A stretch of DNA of 64,000 bases from Nephromyces sp. MM_2019 (lineage: Eukaryota > Apicomplexa > Aconoidasida > Nephromycida), in assembly GCA_015657535.1 (NCBI GenBank), contig JADHZB010001398.1, forward strand, positions 55,041 to 119,040, read 5' to 3'. Positions within the stretch are counted from its first letter, which is position 1. Every line of letters starts with the position of its first letter. The notes beneath the pieces are model-generated. The model did no database searches. It was not told the origin of the DNA and saw only the letters and a list, made by a program, of their open reading frames with translations. Positions 61,601-64,000 of this stretch are shown here, in pieces. The position numbers were made by a program, and so were the translations under genes.

Positions 61601-63298
61601 AGCGGAATCTTGCTCATCTCCTGCTTCTTCACTTTGAAGAGGAGGTGTTATCACCAACTTTAGCCTTTTAGAATTGGGAACACCGAGAAAAATCTCAGAT
61701 TCCTCAGAGATTTGAGCGCCAAACTGCTCGCATCCTGCGCTGTATCCCATTCTAAAGCCTTCGACTGTATTGGCAGTGTTAGTTTCCACGTCTGAAACCG
61801 CTTCTGCAGAGCTGCTACGACTTGAAATCGGTGGAAGAGAAATGGGAAGCTGGTGGATAGCCGAAAGTGCTGCAGGATAGCATGAAGGCTGCAAGTCCTT
61901 GTTTTCAACCAGAGAGTCGATTGCACTCAAAGTCTCTTCTCGATTATGAGAAGGGATTGAGGGAAGAGAAGAAAGAATTACAGCTTCTTTGTCTTCATAT
62001 TCAGTGAGGTTTTTATCGTTTTGAGGGTCTGGTGGATATCTACTATCTGGGTGTGGATTAAAGAGTTTTTCTGCTTTTTGAGCTGCATTTTGTTCTCTTT
62101 TTGGATCTGCTGTTTGATCTGCTTTCTGATGTGCTTTTTTCACATCTGTGGCTTGCTGAGCCTCTTCTGATTCTACTCGTTTTGGTGTAATCTGAAGTTC
62201 GTCTGCTTCTTGCTGCCTTTCCTTTTTTACTTCTTCTGCTTTTCGCTCTTCTTCAGTATCACACTTTCCCATTATAATACTGCTTTTAAGCGACGAGCTT
62301 TTTCCTGTTTTCCCTGCTGCATTAGATTTACATCTAGGCGTATACACGACTGTATTCTCACTGCTTCTGCACTCACTCCTATCATACTCTCGACTACTGC
62401 GTTCAACAGGATAACCGTAAGAAGATCTCGCACCCGTTATGCAGTTAGAATGATCTTTTTCATGGGTAATATGCCTGGCAAACTCCTCTGTCTTAGCGTG
62501 TGTGAAGCTCCTTTTCTCCAGACTATCTCCGTACCATCCATGAGCATCTTGTAAGCTGCTTAAGTATCTCTCATCTTCACCTTTAGTAGAACATTTTTTT
62601 GGAAAAACTTCATTATGATGGTGAAGTTTTTCCAGTTTCTGCTCATCGACCGGTAGAAAAGGCAGGTCTTTTACATTATTCCCAGACATTCCTGTTCTTT
62701 CATAGCATTCAGGGATAGAAACCAAACACTGATTCATTGAGCTACCACACACAGATTCGTTTCTAGATAAAGTTGGCTCCAAAAAATAGCTGGCAGAAGC
62801 ATCATCGCCAGCCTGAGATATTCCGGAAATTATCAACAGCTTTTCCTTATAAATTGAAGCAATTTCTTTTTCAGAGAAGGGATTCCTTACCGGAAACTGG
62901 CCTGATTGCTGAGGCAGAGGCTTATCTTCATGGGTTTCGAGAGAAGAAACAAAAGAAGAAAAGCAATTTTTTCTCAAAGAGGTGGAATTCTTTGAAAAAG
63001 CTCCAGTTTCTGGAGAAGATGCTGGTGTTTCATCAGGAGAAGCCATACACTGAAGCCACAGAAAGATACGGGGTATGGAGGCATGGACTTTACCCATATA
63101 TTTCTTGCATAACCTAAAGTATTCATAAAAACTTTCATCATGATTTTCACCGGAAAAAAACACACAATCATCTTCTTTGAAAAAATCAGGGTAAAACCCA
63201 TGATTATGCGCCTCTGTTTCTTCAAAGGATATAGAGGCTCTGGAAGCTTCTGTGTCATCACCCAAAGTATCCTTTAAGTCCAAAAGTATTGAAAAAAC
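58638..63298 (-). CDS. Large Ser/Glu-rich protein with one 3.8-kb exon, family not recognised (5' incomplete)
   Basis: The main exon runs from an acceptor at 63299 to a GTAAGT donor after 59474 (1,275 codons). It joins in phase to 58790-58638, which ends at TAA. The only in-frame ATGs near the 5' end are internal, so earlier exons must exist. A candidate lies near 63518-63440 (LIDLCESFKQKLRED). The N-terminal ~60 residues look folded (FYEYFRLCKKYMGKVHASIP). The centre is disordered, Ser-rich with a Glu/Lys/Gln/Ala tract (EEVKKERQQEADE…). The C-terminal ~250 residues again look globular (LELQIKFARTRLFQALVSIS, DFKLSCIEWVVGLMLSVEIR). No domain is recognised. The single long exon stands out among neighbours with ~100-bp exons. 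Confidence 0.65.
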
Positions 63299-63970
63299 CT
63301 GCGCTAAAAGGCTGAAAAAAGGAGGAAGAGGAGGAGAAGACTAAACCGCTGAAGACAGCAATGATGAAAGCTTAAAGCGAGAGAAAAAAATGGTATTTGG
63401 AAGGAGAAATATGAGGAGACAAAAAAGTTTCAGTGTGAGGAAAAAATAAAGGCAGAGAAGATAACAGGGTGCTGCAATCCTCCCGCAGCTTCTGCTTAAA
63501 AGATTCACACAAGTCAATAAGCTACTAAATCGATTCCATAGTGAAAAAAGTGGTGGAAAAGGGTTGGTTTTTGCTCTTTTTTGGTTTAAAAACATAAAAT
63601 TAAATGACAGTATAGCCTTTGACTTTCTTAGTGTGGTTTATTCATATCAAACGGATTAAAAAAATCTTTAAACTAAGAAGATACAGCAAAAAACATAGTT
63701 TGTAATGAAATAGAAGACTAGGAAATAGGATATTTTCTGCACTTCAAAAACCGCGAAATTCAGCAAATTTTAGCACAAATTGACGATTTTGTTTGATGAA
63801 ATACATGAATTCATAGAGAAAATTCACCACACAGAAATCTCTTAAACTGTTTAGTATTGCATCTATCCCCATTACTAGCTATGCACCTAATAGAGGGATA
63901 AAAAAACGGAGCTTGAATCACACACACATCTCTTAAACTGCCCAGCACTGGGTCCCCCCCTTTAAAACTA
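63299..63970. other. 5' region of the Ser-rich gene
   Basis: Should contain the missing 5' exon(s) of the minus-strand gene. One coding-like block (~63518-63440) begins after a TAG acceptor, but I find no convincing donor for it. The rest is AT-rich intron or UTR-like DNA. Confidence 0.4.
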
Positions 63971-63973
63971 ATA

Positions 63974-64000
63974 GACACACACACACACACACACACACAC
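63974..64000. repeat. (CA)n microsatellite at the window edge
   Basis: An uninterrupted CA dinucleotide run that continues to the last base, so its true length is unknown. Confidence 0.95.

Noticed and set aside
1..64000. CRISPR array, prokaryotic operon or bacterial mobile element
   Set aside because: Spliceosomal introns throughout; no regularly spaced identical repeats with unique spacers and no transposase or reverse transcriptase recognised.

Overview
The window is nuclear DNA of an intron-rich, AT-rich eukaryote that uses the standard genetic code. I rebuilt genes by hand from GT...AG junctions and reading phase; most genes are split into many short exons, so simple open reading frames miss them. 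Three clues point to an alveolate protist, perhaps an apicomplexan relative with flagellated gametes: a CFAP43/44-type axonemal gene, an unkempt-like CCCH zinc-finger gene, and plant/apicomplexan-type TTTAGGG repeats inside an intron. The placement is inference.

Layout. Positions 1-715 (-) hold exons of a membrane-protein gene that leaves the window. Positions 827-2267 (-) are a complete five-exon gene for a 230-residue protein with three CCCH fingers. Positions 2268-5900 are a less AT-rich, largely non-coding stretch with a 35-bp minisatellite. Positions ~5930-8640 (+) are the last exons of an unidentified membrane protein. Positions 9062-~22250 (+) are one ~32-exon CFAP43/44 gene: WD repeats, then coiled coils. 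Positions 22.3-25.3 kb hold loose exon-like blocks, including a meckelin-like tail (-). Positions 25277-34834 (-) are a complete eight-exon MKT1 gene (792 residues). Positions 38149-39993 (+) are a compact nine-exon gene of unknown family. Positions 40833-~52009 (-) are an eleven-exon gene for a helical protein of at least 954 residues. Positions 53.2-55.7 kb hold two small multi-exon (+) genes and a possible secreted ORF (-). Positions 57658-63298 (-) are a Ser-rich gene with one 3.8-kb exon. The window ends in a (CA)n run.

The genes are unrelated single genes, as expected in a protist: one ciliary/flagellar structural gene, two probable post-transcriptional regulators (CCCH protein and MKT1), and several lineage-specific genes. 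Introns of the long minus-strand genes are unusual. Their 5' ends carry G/T-rich tandem repeats on the sense strand, and in MKT1 these reach the splice donor itself: 33-bp units across donor 1, ~45-bp units in intron 2, a GTGTGTGGGAGGG repeat in intron 5, telomeric heptamers directly after donor 7. The plus-strand genes lack this. I regard it as the most interesting pattern in the window.
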